From an uncultured Veillonellaceae bacterium (GTDB taxonomy: Bacteria; Bacillota; Negativicutes; Selenomonadales; Selenomonadaceae): a DNA stretch of 64,000 bases. Both the position numbers and the translations under genes were made by a program. The stretch spans positions 107,702 to 171,701 of the forward strand of contig CADCIX010000001.1 in the NCBI GenBank assembly GCA_902801565.1, given 5' to 3'. Under the pieces are notes generated by a model. That model saw nothing but the letters and a program-made list of their open reading frames with translations, made no database searches and had not been told where the DNA came from. Of this stretch, positions 25,040-33,938 are shown one piece after another (within the stretch, counting starts at the first letter, position 1; each line of letters opens with the position of its first letter).

Positions 25040-26803
25040 CTATTTCTTAGCGTGAAGGGTGGCGGGAACTTGTTTCATGGTCTGGGAGTAGCCATCTTTC
25101 AGGTAGTCCCCAAGGAGCCCCACCTTGAATTTCCCGGGATGGCCGTCGGGGAGTTTATCGTTGGCGGTCAGCAGGATGTCCAGGGCGCGGGGGGTGCGTT
25201 TTGCGGTGGCACTCATGTGCATGATGAGGATGCTGCCGCGCCTCACGCTGCCGTCCTTCTCATGGACGAGGGCATTGAGGATGCCCACCAGGGACTGCAT
25301 GGAGACGGCTCCGTAGTCCTCGGTGCTGCCGCTGCCGTTGACGATGTAGGTGAAGCCTGCGTTCAGGATGGCATGGATGCCGGATTTGCTCACGGCCAGG
25401 GTGGGGGGGCGCAGGAGACGGGTGAGGGCGGGGCGTCCGTTTTCCAGGCGCATGTCCCCCAGAACGGAGAGCAGCTTCGGATAGGAGGAGCGCACGTCCT
25501 CGGTGTATTCTTCCGGGGATTCCACGGGAAGGAGATGGTCGTTTTTGTCCCTTCTGACCATGGCGGAGTGGTTGTTGGTATGGCTGCCGATCTCATTGCC
25601 GTCGGCGGCGATGGCGCGGAGCAGGTTCGGGTTGTTGAGCATGTTGCGGGTGATGATGAAGAAGGTGGCGTGGACCTTGTGCTTCCTGAGAACGTAGAGG
25701 AGCTGGTTGATGGAGTCGTCCTGCCCCCAGTCGTCGAAGGTCAGGAAGATGGTGTTGTCGCTGACATTCTTGACGATGCCCGTCTTGTCGGCGTGAATGG
25801 TTTCCGTGCGGGAAAATCCGATCATGCGGTCCTGGTCGTTCACCCCCGGCGCCCCGATGTAGCGTTCGTAGAAGGCCTGCCGGAAGTTTTCGTCCGTCAC
25901 CTGGTCCCTGCCGTATTCCGGTTGCATCTCCGGGGGGAGGTCCTTCGTGTCCACAGGGAACTGGTAGTGGAATTCCTTCCGGTCTTCCACGTCCTGCAGG
26001 GAGGCGGTATGGTAGGCGGAATCGTTCTTCGCGGCATCGCCCCTGAGGTCGGGGTCAGGGTAGGTGATGTTGTCGATTTTCTTTTCCTTGATTTCCGTCA
26101 GCATGTCTGCGGCCAGGGCGTCATTGGCATAGAAATCGGTGCGGATATAGACGATCTCCCCGCGGTTCAGGGAGGTGGTCCACTTGCCGAAGATGTCGGG
26201 CATGACCTCGGCGGGGCTTTGGGCTTCCTTGTGCTTGGACTGGACCACGTTGAGCCCCTGCCCGATGAGGGTGCAGCCCATGGAGGAGGCGGCTTCCTGC
26301 ATGGCTTCCATGTTCCCGCCGGCGCTCATGATGCGGAGGAAGGCTGTCTGCAGGCCGTACCGTTCGGAAAGGGCAGAGCGGATGCGCTCAATCTGGGCGC
26401 AGTAGTCCTCATAGGTCCCTGTCTCGCCGGGGGTGAGGCCGATGGCCAGGTCCTGTCCGTAGGAGCGGATGAGGTCAAGGTTGTCCGCGTTCCTCTGGAG
26501 CTCCCGTTCCGTGACGAAGAAGGTGCCCCTCATGCCGCCTTCCTTCATGCGCTCCAGGAGGTTCTGCAGGGGGACCTTTTTGGAAAGGCCGCCAAAGGTG
26601 AGGATGATGGCCGGCTCCGTGGTGGGCAGGAACCGGTGCTGCTCTGCGAGGCGCCCCTGGTTCTCGGCGCGGAGCTGCCCGTAGTCTGCCGCCAGTGCCC
26701 CATGGAAGGGCAGGGCAAGCAGCCCTGCGGTGCAGATCATGGCGGCGATGCGGGCGAGGGCATGCCGCGGCCCTTTGTGATGTTTTTGGGGTGTTGGTTT
26801 CAT
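25040..26803 (-). CDS. Exported double NodB-domain polysaccharide deacetylase
   Basis: This 587-aa protein has a signal peptide (about 1-38, ending GALA|A). The first NodB-like domain (about 63-240) is degenerate: LTFGGLSK replaces TFDDG and no His pair follows. The second (about 345-560) keeps the catalytic set: TFDD (355-358), HTNNH (His408, His412), RPP (465-467) and IMHM (His529). It is predicted to remove N- or O-acetyl groups from the exopolysaccharide in the periplasm. It is the last gene of the minus-strand operon and overlaps its neighbour by ATGA. Confidence 0.82.
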   Translation of the reverse strand: MKPTPQKHHKGPRHALARIAAMICTAGLLALPFHGALAADYGQLRAENQGRLAEQHRFLPTTEPAIILTFGGLSKKVPLQNLLERMKEGGMRGTFFVTERELQRNADNLDLIRSYGQDLAIGLTPGETGTYEDYCAQIERIRSALSERYGLQTAFLRIMSAGGNMEAMQEAASSMGCTLIGQGLNVVQSKHKEAQSPAEVMPDIFGKWTTSLNRGEIVYIRTDFYANDALAADMLTEIKEKKIDNITYPDPDLRGDAAKNDSAYHTASLQDVEDRKEFHYQFPVDTKDLPPEMQPEYGRDQVTDENFRQAFYERYIGAPGVNDQDRMIGFSRTETIHADKTGIVKNVSDNTIFLTFDDWGQDDSINQLLYVLRKHKVHATFFIITRNMLNNPNLLRAIAADGNEIGSHTNNHSAMVRRDKNDHLLPVESPEEYTEDVRSSYPKLLSVLGDMRLENGRPALTRLLRPPTLAVSKSGIHAILNAGFTYIVNGSGSTEDYGAVSMQSLVGILNALVHEKDGSVRRGSILIMHMSATAKRTPRALDILLTANDKLPDGHPGKFKVGLLGDYLKDGYSQTMKQVPATLHAKK

Positions 26804-27840
26804 TTGTTTTTTACCTCTTCGATGTCCGTGTTGCCGCCCAGGCGCCAGAGGCTCACATTTTCGATGCCTGCGTCGGCGGCCTCCTTGATCCAGGCGTTGA
26901 GGGTCTCGCTGTCGGCGTACCAGACTTCCCTGGAATGGCCGTCCTCCGTGAAGGTGAAGTGAAGGGCGGCGCTGTTCTCGTCCCGTTCGGGGGAGATCTT
27001 GTGCCCTTCGGCGAGCTCTACGGCCTCGTCCTCATCGATGAAGCGGACGGGTCCATTCTTCAGGCCAAGGAGGCCGTAGTCTTCCCAGAGGCATCCTCCG
27101 GTGGCAAAGGCGACGCCCTTCTTGCCAGGGATGGCTTCCATTTTCTTGAGGGTCTTGGCGATGAAATCACGGTCTGCCTTGGGGCCGGGGCCACTGTGCT
27201 TCCCGTAGAGGTTGTAGCACATGACCACGTATTCCGGCCCCTTGCAGAGCCCTGCGTCCATGGGCATGCCCGGCTCCAGCACGATGCGCAGGTCCAGGTG
27301 TTCCTTGAGGCAGGCAGAGGAAAGCCGGTAGGTGAAGTCGAGATAGTCCTGCAGGAGCTCCTTGTCCTTCCAGAAGGCTTCGTAGTCCAGTTCGATGCCG
27401 GTGCATTTCAGTTCCTTTGCGGCATCCATCATCTGGCGGAGGGTTTCTTCCTTCTTTTCGTCCCCCGCCAGCAGGCGGCGCATCAGGTCGGCATCCTTCA
27501 TGACGGTTTTTCCCTTGGCGTCCGTCCAGTCGTTGGTGAAGCTCAGGTAGCGCTTCTTCTGTCCTTCCTTCTTGGCGAGGGCGGCGGAGGCCTTGAGGCC
27601 GTCGCTGAGGATGATCTTGTCATCATTGCTGTAGTAGGCCATGAAGCAGGCGATGCTGTCCAGCCGCTTCTTGATTTTCTTGTATTCCCTGGCGCCGCTT
27701 TCCTGGTCCCAGGAAGCAATCCATGCGGAAAGCTGCACGGGGTCGTGGGGGCCGCCTGCCATGGGGTCTGCATGGGCGCAGCCCCCGGTGAACAGCAGGG
27801 ACAGTCCCAAAGAAAGCATCGGCAATATCTTCTTTTTCAT
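26800..27840 (-). CDS. GH18-like lipoprotein
   Basis: This 346-aa lipoprotein has a signal peptide with lipobox FTGGC (Cys21). The body resembles GH18 glycosidases. GIELDYEAFW fits the DxxDxDxE active-site strand with the catalytic Glu retained, though the first Asp is Gly here, and 'YVVMCYNLYG' fits the later Y-N motif strand. It may cleave or edit the polymer made by the operon, or act on peptidoglycan. It lies between the two deacetylase-like genes, overlapping one by 4 bp and 12 bp from the other. Confidence 0.7.
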   Translation of the reverse strand: MKKKILPMLSLGLSLLFTGGCAHADPMAGGPHDPVQLSAWIASWDQESGAREYKKIKKRLDSIACFMAYYSNDDKIILSDGLKASAALAKKEGQKKRYLSFTNDWTDAKGKTVMKDADLMRRLLAGDEKKEETLRQMMDAAKELKCTGIELDYEAFWKDKELLQDYLDFTYRLSSACLKEHLDLRIVLEPGMPMDAGLCKGPEYVVMCYNLYGKHSGPGPKADRDFIAKTLKKMEAIPGKKGVAFATGGCLWEDYGLLGLKNGPVRFIDEDEAVELAEGHKISPERDENSAALHFTFTEDGHSREVWYADSETLNAWIKEAADAGIENVSLWRLGGNTDIEEVKNK

Positions 27841-27852
27841 GAGAGAGCCTCC

Positions 27853-29766
27853 TTACGCATTCCGCAGGAACCAGAAGAGGATGGATTCCCATATCTCGTT
27901 GGCGCGGAAAAGGAATTTGTCGAAGCCTGTGAGCTCCGTGGTGAACAGGACCTTCTCGTCCTTGATGTCCTCTTTGATGTTGGTCAGGATGGTGAATTTC
28001 TCGAACACGGCATCGTAGACGTCATCGGCCAGGTTCCGCTGGCTCCACGCCTCTCCCTGCCAGGAGGCGCCGAGGAAGATGTTGCCGTATCCCGTCTGGG
28101 GCACGGCAAGGTCCTTGGGGCCTTCCTTGCCGTCGATGAGGACCGTGAGGGAGGTCCCCTTCAGGTCAATCTGCACCTGATGGTCTCCTCTGCGATGGAA
28201 GCTCTGGACGGGCTCGTAGGGCTCCGCGCCATCGGCAACGGTGGCTGCGGGCATCTCTTTCCTGCTCTCTGCGCGCCCGTAGTATTCCGCGGCCTGGTCC
28301 GCCGATGTGGCATAGCGGGCAAAGGTCATGTTCTCCTGTGTCTCTGCCTCCCTGCGGGCCTCTTCCACGGAAGGGATGGGCTCGCCGAGGATGACGGGCA
28401 GCTTCTCGCGGTAGAGCTCCTTGCGGGTGCTTCCCGTCTGTTCCAGCACGAGGAGCTGGTTGTTGATGAGCTCGATGCAGAGGCAGGTGCTGCAGTCGTC
28501 ATTGGCCCGCAGGCAGATCTGCTGGGCGCCGAAGGCGTTGCCCTGGAGCCTTGCGGAAACCCGGAGGTCCGTCACGTGGTCCAGGTTGTGAACCTTGGAG
28601 AGGGCCGTGTCCTCCGGCAGGGTGGTGAGGGTGTAGGTCTCCTTCTCCAGCTCGGCGGCTCCCTTCAGGAGCATCCAGAGATCCTGTCTGGAGGGGTCGC
28701 CGCTGACGAAGTCGATGGGCTGGTTGATGTCGTACCTGATGCGCATGAGCAGGTGGTTGATGGGCCAGTAGGGCTGGGGCTGCATGCGGGTGAGGTCGTA
28801 GAGGCTGCTGTTCCTTTGGTTGAAGCAGTAGCCTTCGCGGTTGAAGGCCATGGGGAAGAGTTCCCGGATCCATTTCTCGTTCACAGCGCTCACGTCGTTG
28901 TTGTTGGCGAATTTCCCTGTGTTGCCGTGCATGTGGACATAGGCGTGGGGGACGGTGCCGAAATTCTCGGTGTAGATGTCCCGCAGGCGCTCGAAGTCAT
29001 AGGTGATACGGCGGCGCATGTGCTCGTAGCTCTCTTTCGGCACGTTTTCCTTGTCGCGGATGTAGTCCATGAGATAGTGGTTGTAGCGGCGCCCGAGATA
29101 GGGGGTGAGCATGGCGTAGCGCAGGGGATCGATTTCCCCGATGTAGTTGCCGTAAAGGTCGAATACATTGATGTATTCCATGCGGTAGCCGTTGGTGCCA
29201 AGTTCCCAGAAGGTGGAGTCCTCCAGCTCGGAGAGCTCCGAGGGCTTCAGGAACTTCATGTCCATGGATTCGATGTTTTCCGCGTAGCTCATGATGCTGG
29301 CCTTGTAGTTGAGCTCTTCCAGCACCGGCTGGGCGAAGATGGCGGTGTCCCGCCGCCCGTCCTCGAACATGAGGTAGAGGGACCTGGGGGGCAGGGGCTT
29401 GCCGGTCTTGTAGTAGTCCAGGATGTCCTGCTGGGTGACGGTGACGTATCCCTGGTCATGGAGTTCCTTGAGGTGCTTGCGGAGCTGCTTCTGCCCGATG
29501 AGGGTGGAGGTGTCCCCGATGTGGTCCACGCCGAAGTAGGACAGGGAGATGAAGCCCGTGTCCTTCTCGGTGGGGGTGATGGCGGCACTGTCGTAGGGCT
29601 GGTAGGTCTTCAGGCTGAAGAAGAGGGTGTACAGCACGAAGAGGAGCAGGGCGACGACAACAACTTCGATCAGTGTCCGCAGGGCCTTGAAATGCTGCTT
29701 GCGGCGGGAGTAGCCCTCATCTGCCAGGGCGCGTATCTTTTCTCCCAGGGTATCCTTGTCGCTCAT
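27853..29766 (-). CDS. Membrane-anchored PgaB/NodB-like protein, catalytic residues altered
   Basis: This 637-aa protein has one N-terminal membrane helix (about 32-51). A NodB/PgaB-like domain follows: 'FISLSYFGVDHIGD' and LMFEDG (132-137), where catalytic bases normally read TFDDG, and no HxxxH pair is visible in the next motif (ELGTNGYRMEY). The C-terminal ~250 residues look like a beta-sandwich, perhaps carbohydrate binding, ending in a hydrophobic stretch. It is likely a periplasmic partner in polymer modification or export. It abuts the glycosyltransferase gene (1 bp). Confidence 0.65.
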   Translation of the reverse strand: MSDKDTLGEKIRALADEGYSRRKQHFKALRTLIEVVVVALLLFVLYTLFFSLKTYQPYDSAAITPTEKDTGFISLSYFGVDHIGDTSTLIGQKQLRKHLKELHDQGYVTVTQQDILDYYKTGKPLPPRSLYLMFEDGRRDTAIFAQPVLEELNYKASIMSYAENIESMDMKFLKPSELSELEDSTFWELGTNGYRMEYINVFDLYGNYIGEIDPLRYAMLTPYLGRRYNHYLMDYIRDKENVPKESYEHMRRRITYDFERLRDIYTENFGTVPHAYVHMHGNTGKFANNNDVSAVNEKWIRELFPMAFNREGYCFNQRNSSLYDLTRMQPQPYWPINHLLMRIRYDINQPIDFVSGDPSRQDLWMLLKGAAELEKETYTLTTLPEDTALSKVHNLDHVTDLRVSARLQGNAFGAQQICLRANDDCSTCLCIELINNQLLVLEQTGSTRKELYREKLPVILGEPIPSVEEARREAETQENMTFARYATSADQAAEYYGRAESRKEMPAATVADGAEPYEPVQSFHRRGDHQVQIDLKGTSLTVLIDGKEGPKDLAVPQTGYGNIFLGASWQGEAWSQRNLADDVYDAVFEKFTILTNIKEDIKDEKVLFTTELTGFDKFLFRANEIWESILFWFLRNA

Positions 29767-29767
29767 G

Positions 29768-31627
29768 CTAGTCTTGTTCCTTTCTTTTCTCTTTCTTTTC
29801 TTTTTTCAGGCGCTGCTTTTCCATTTCTGCCAGGTCGGCAGGTGTCAGGCGGGTGCCCCAGGTGGATTTCCAGAAGGTGAACCAGGCCACGGGCATCTGC
29901 CAGAGCAGGATTGCCTCATAGTAGATGCAGAACCACATGCCGAAGAGCCAGGTGGTGCTGCGGCGCAGGAAGAGCTGCGCCATGCTCATCAGGAGTGCCA
30001 TGAGGAGCATGCCCACCATGAAGGTGACGGGGAAGACCCGGTGCATGATGGGCACATAGATGAGATTGTAGAGCACGATGACGGGGGCCGCGATGGGAAC
30101 CACAAGGCCCATGTAGAAGCTCAGGGACATGAAGGGTTCCTTCTTCCAGATATAGCGGGCGGCGATCAGGGATTCCCGAAGCCAGGAGCGCTTCCAGCGC
30201 ATCTGTTGCTTGAGGAACATGGCGTAGCTGTTGGGCACGATGGTCATGCAGACTGCCGAGTCCTGATAGCCGGTGCGGTTGTGCCGGAGGATGAAGTTCG
30301 TCATGCTTCGGTCATCGCCGAAGGTGGCCCGCTGCCCCAGGAATTTCTGGTTCAGCCAGTCATGGGAGTATTTGAGGATCAGGTCCTTCCGATAGCAGGA
30401 AAGGGGACCCGACAGGCAGGTGACGGAGTCGAACCAGCTCTCCGCCGCCTTCATGATGCGGAAGGCGATGTAGTAGCGGACGGCCTGCATGCGTGTCAGG
30501 GCGTTGGTGTAGGTGTTGGCCACGTCCGTGCGCCCGGAGACGCCGCCCATCTTCTTGTCCTTGAAGGGCTGGACGATGTTCCGCACGGCAAAGGGGTCCA
30601 GAAAGCTGTCGGAGTCCACGAATACCACGAGCTCGTGCCTGGCGAGGGTGGCCCCCCAGGCCATGGCGTCGCGCTTCCCCTTATTGAAGGGCTGCACCAC
30701 GTAGCGGAGGCGCTCCGAGGTGTGGTAGACCCCCTGGCTGGTGTCTGATGCCTTGATTTCCTCGATGGTATCATGGATGCGGGCCACGGAATTGTCATTG
30801 GAGTGGTCATCCACCACGATGACCTCCAGCTTGTCCACGGGGTAGTCCTGGTTGATGCAGCTGTGGATGGTGCGGCCGATCCACTGCTCCTCGTTGAAGC
30901 AGGGGATGATGATGGTGACGCCCGGGGTGTAGTCGGGGTCGATCTTCACGGGCCGGTAGAAGGTGGCGAAGAAGTAGCGGGACAGGAGGAAGGTGGCCGC
31001 GATGATGCTGTAGAGGTACAGCCAGCGGTTGAAGCGGAAGTATACCACGGATTCCGCCCGCATGAGGATGATGATCAGGGTGATGACGGCGAGGCAGAAG
31101 GCCGATGCGCCAAGGAGGTAGTGCTGCCGCTTCCTGGCGGCGTACTGGGCCAGGGTGCTGTCAAACACCATGCCGCAGAGAAGCGTCTCGTCGTCCTTTC
31201 GGACGAGGCGGACGCAGCGGGCCTTCAGGGAGTGGATCTTCATCTCGTAGCCCTCGGGCATGGAGCCGGGGGAGATATCAAAGTCCAGGCGGACCTCGCT
31301 GGATTCCTTGAGATCCTGCTCCCGTCCCTCGGGGAGCTTCAGCAGCATGCCCGTGGTGCTGATGTCCACGGCCTTTGCCGTCAGGGAATGGCGGCTCCCG
31401 CCGAAGGAGAAGGAGACGGCCACATCATAGTCCACGAGGTAGCGCTGGCCAAGCTTGTCGTCCTGCTGGTACTGGATGTAATCTATGGTGTCGGTGTCAT
31501 GCTCATGGGAGCCGCGGCGGTCATGGTTGCTCCGAAGGCCGGAGTCGTCCGGCACATAGGACAACAGGCGGCGGTCCGGCTTTTCCTCGTAGAGGATGTC
31601 CTGGGGGGCTTTTTTCTTGTCGGGCAT
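29768..31627 (-). CDS. Processive family-2 glycosyltransferase with N-terminal PilZ domain
   Basis: This 619-aa inner-membrane synthase would polymerise sugars from nucleotide donors and extrude the chain. Residues ~58-160 form a PilZ domain with DISTTG (88-93); the usual RxxxR is poor (only Arg62 is in place), so c-di-GMP binding is uncertain. TM helices lie at ~171-190 and 203-222. The GT-A domain has VDD (272-274), DSD (338-340), GDD (437-439) and QQMRW (474-478), closest to hyaluronan/NodC-type synthases. Several TM helices follow, then a Lys-rich tail. Stop/start overlap with both operon neighbours shows coupling. Confidence 0.85.
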   Translation of the reverse strand: MPDKKKAPQDILYEEKPDRRLLSYVPDDSGLRSNHDRRGSHEHDTDTIDYIQYQQDDKLGQRYLVDYDVAVSFSFGGSRHSLTAKAVDISTTGMLLKLPEGREQDLKESSEVRLDFDISPGSMPEGYEMKIHSLKARCVRLVRKDDETLLCGMVFDSTLAQYAARKRQHYLLGASAFCLAVITLIIILMRAESVVYFRFNRWLYLYSIIAATFLLSRYFFATFYRPVKIDPDYTPGVTIIIPCFNEEQWIGRTIHSCINQDYPVDKLEVIVVDDHSNDNSVARIHDTIEEIKASDTSQGVYHTSERLRYVVQPFNKGKRDAMAWGATLARHELVVFVDSDSFLDPFAVRNIVQPFKDKKMGGVSGRTDVANTYTNALTRMQAVRYYIAFRIMKAAESWFDSVTCLSGPLSCYRKDLILKYSHDWLNQKFLGQRATFGDDRSMTNFILRHNRTGYQDSAVCMTIVPNSYAMFLKQQMRWKRSWLRESLIAARYIWKKEPFMSLSFYMGLVVPIAAPVIVLYNLIYVPIMHRVFPVTFMVGMLLMALLMSMAQLFLRRSTTWLFGMWFCIYYEAILLWQMPVAWFTFWKSTWGTRLTPADLAEMEKQRLKKEKKEKRKEQD

Positions 31628-32580
31628 TACATGCCACCTCCTTGGGGCGGTGTCTCTGGAAGGGGAGACGCTGCGGGAATGTAGTAGATCTTGCGGAACT
31701 GGTTCACATAGGCCGTCTGCAGCCCGCAGTGCTCCAGGGCCGTGAGCAGCAGATCCATTTCTGTCGCCAGGTCTTCCTGGGGCGGCAAGTTGGCGGAGTT
31801 GTCATCATGGATGGTGGGCTTCATGTCCACGGCGGGTTTCTCGTCCCGCACGACGGGATCATTGGCCTTCTGTTCCACGGGATGGTTTATGGGGATGGCG
31901 ATGATGCTGCCCCGTGGGATGGAGGCGGCATAGGCATCCGCCTCCTGCTGGTTGTGGAGGCTGCGCGGCTGGAACCGCACGTTTTCCTTGACAGCATAGG
32001 AAAGGCCGGCGGCCCGGACGGATTTCAGCAGGTCGTCGGTGAAGACGGTTCTTGGTGCGCGGAACAGGGTGGGGGCGAGGGAATCATTCATGGTGATGAC
32101 CTTCTGGGCGCGGCAGAGCTGGAGAAGCTGCTGATCCACGCTCTGCCGTTCCATGGCCGCCAGTCCCGCATAGGTGTAGTTGCCGATTTCCTGCCCGCCC
32201 TCACGGAGGACTCGGAGGATTTCCGGCTGGTCGGCGACGTTTTCTCCTTCTACGAAGAAAACGGCCTCGGCTTTGTGTTTCTTGAGGACATCGATGAGCC
32301 TTGAGGCCAGGGGGCGGTCAGGCATGCCGTCGAAGACGATGGCCACACGGGGCGTTCCGTCCTGCAGGGTGGTGATGACTTCCACGGGCTTGAGGTTAGG
32401 GTCTGCCAGGGCTTTCTTCGCCGCATCGATTTCCTCTGTAGCGAGGTAGTTCTTCGTGAGGTCCGTGATGTCCGGGATGAATACGGTCTTCTCGATGACA
32501 TGGTCACGGATGAAGATAAGAGCACCCACTACCACGCAGAGACAGAGGGCGACAATGATGCCGAGTTTCTTGTAATCCAC
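31627..32580 (-). CDS. Membrane-anchored NodB-like pseudo-deacetylase
   Basis: This 317-aa protein has an N-terminal membrane anchor (about 6-24) and a NodB-type fold. The active-site motifs are lost: FDGMP (83-87) instead of FDDG, and GNYTYAG (133-139) where GxHTxxH is expected. FRAPR keeps only the scaffold of the third motif. It is therefore probably a structural or substrate-binding subunit. A Pro/Gly-rich tail ends the protein. Its TAA overlaps the ATG of the glycosyltransferase (TAATG). Confidence 0.72.
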   Translation of the reverse strand: MDYKKLGIIVALCLCVVVGALIFIRDHVIEKTVFIPDITDLTKNYLATEEIDAAKKALADPNLKPVEVITTLQDGTPRVAIVFDGMPDRPLASRLIDVLKKHKAEAVFFVEGENVADQPEILRVLREGGQEIGNYTYAGLAAMERQSVDQQLLQLCRAQKVITMNDSLAPTLFRAPRTVFTDDLLKSVRAAGLSYAVKENVRFQPRSLHNQQEADAYAASIPRGSIIAIPINHPVEQKANDPVVRDEKPAVDMKPTIHDDNSANLPPQEDLATEMDLLLTALEHCGLQTAYVNQFRKIYYIPAASPLPETPPQGGGM

Positions 32581-32592
32581 TTTCCGCCTCCG

Positions 32593-33909
32593 TTACAGTG
32601 CCCAGTAGATGAAGCCCGCAGCCTCGGCGGCGGGGCGGCTGTACTGGTGCTTGACATCGATGAGGATACGGGGGCGTCCTTCCTGCTGGCGGTAGAATTT
32701 CTTCAGGTCCTCCAGGGACCATTGGCGGTAATGGGCATGGCTCACGAGGATGACCAGGCAATCCACATCCTTGATGGCGTCCTCCGGGAGAAGGTCGAGA
32801 TGGTATTCCCTCCGGAATTCCTCCGGGTCTGCCAGGGGGTCCGAAAGGAGGGGCTGCAGCCCGTAGTCCATGAGCTGCTGGCAGACATCCACCGAGCGGG
32901 AATTGCGGGTGTCCGGGCAGTTTTCCTTGAAGGTCATGCCGAGGAGGAAGAGATTGGAATGGATGGGATCCAGTCCGGAGCGGAGCATGACCTTCACGAT
33001 TTCCTGGGCGACGAATTTGCCCATGTAGTTGTTGATTCGACGCCCTGCGGAGACCAGATGGGAATGCTGGCCGCGGTTCTCCGACTCGTAGAGGAAATAG
33101 TAAGGGTCCACGCCGATGCAGTGCCCTCCCACCAGTCCGGGGCGGAAGCCCATGGCGTTCCACTTCGTGTCCATGGCCTTTGCCACCTCGTCGGTATCGA
33201 TGCCCATCTGATGGAAGGCCATGGCCAGCTCGTTCATGAAGGCGATGTTGATGTCCCGCTGGGTGTTCTCCGCCAGCTTGGCCGCCTCTGCCACGCGGAT
33301 GTCCGGGGCAGGGTAGATTTCCTGGATGATGGCACCGTAGACATCGGCGATGTCCCCGAGGGAATCCTCGTCCATGCCCGATACGATCTTGGTGATGGTG
33401 TGGAGGCGGTGCTGCCTGTCGCCGGGATTGATGCGTTCCGGCGAGTAGCCGATCTTGAAGTCCCGCCCGCAGAGGAGGCCGGAGCCTTCCTCCAGCAAGG
33501 GACGGCAAATATCCTCCGTCACGCCGGGGTAGACGGTGGATTCATAGACGACGATGCTTCCCTTTTCGAGATATTTGGCGACGGTCTCCGTTGCGCCCCT
33601 CACGGGGGAGAGATCTGGAGTCTTGTCGCCGTTGATGGGGGTGGGAACGGCGATGACGAGGAAGGAGGCTTCCTGCAGGCGTTTGGGGTCCGTGGTGAAG
33701 TCGATGCCTGCCCCCTGAAGGGCCTCATCGCCCAATTCATTTGTGATGTCGTGGCCCTGGCGGTATGCCTGGATCTTCTCTTCGTTGCGGTCAAAGCCGA
33801 TGACGTGGAACTCCTTTGCAAAGGCGGCAGCCAGGGGCAGTCCTACGTAGCCGAGCCCCACCACAGCCAGTTTCGTTTCCTTTCTCGTCAGGCGTTTCAA
33901 CATGTTCAT
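32593..33909 (-). CDS. UDP-N-acetylhexosamine-type 6-dehydrogenase
   Basis: This 438-aa enzyme oxidises C6 of a nucleotide sugar twice with NAD+ to give a uronic acid. It has the Rossmann motif VVGLGYVGLPLA (about 16-27), 'YSPERINPGD' (about 155) and GGHCIGVDPYYF (about 259-270), whose cysteine is catalytic. These variants are characteristic of TviB/WbpA-like UDP-GlcNAc or UDP-GalNAc dehydrogenases rather than UDP-glucose dehydrogenases. It probably supplies an aminouronic donor for the adjacent glycosyltransferase. The precise substrate is inferred. Confidence 0.87.
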   Translation of the reverse strand: MNMLKRLTRKETKLAVVGLGYVGLPLAAAFAKEFHVIGFDRNEEKIQAYRQGHDITNELGDEALQGAGIDFTTDPKRLQEASFLVIAVPTPINGDKTPDLSPVRGATETVAKYLEKGSIVVYESTVYPGVTEDICRPLLEEGSGLLCGRDFKIGYSPERINPGDRQHRLHTITKIVSGMDEDSLGDIADVYGAIIQEIYPAPDIRVAEAAKLAENTQRDINIAFMNELAMAFHQMGIDTDEVAKAMDTKWNAMGFRPGLVGGHCIGVDPYYFLYESENRGQHSHLVSAGRRINNYMGKFVAQEIVKVMLRSGLDPIHSNLFLLGMTFKENCPDTRNSRSVDVCQQLMDYGLQPLLSDPLADPEEFRREYHLDLLPEDAIKDVDCLVILVSHAHYRQWSLEDLKKFYRQQEGRPRILIDVKHQYSRPAAEAAGFIYWAL

Positions 33910-33938
33910 ATGCGCTTATTTCCTCCTTGACATATGTC

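Noticed and set aside
26695..29880. A plus-strand open frame of over 1000 codons, and similar long plus frames through 25-36 kb
   Set aside because: The minus strand encodes recognisable deacetylases, a GH18-like lipoprotein and a glycosyltransferase with proper starts and overlaps. The plus-strand products are low-complexity Val/Gly/Glu/His-rich shadows.
29768..31627. Cellulose synthase (BcsA) identity for the PilZ glycosyltransferase
   Set aside because: The domain order is reversed (PilZ first), motifs are nearer hyaluronan/NodC synthases, and no bcsB, bcsC or bcsZ is present.
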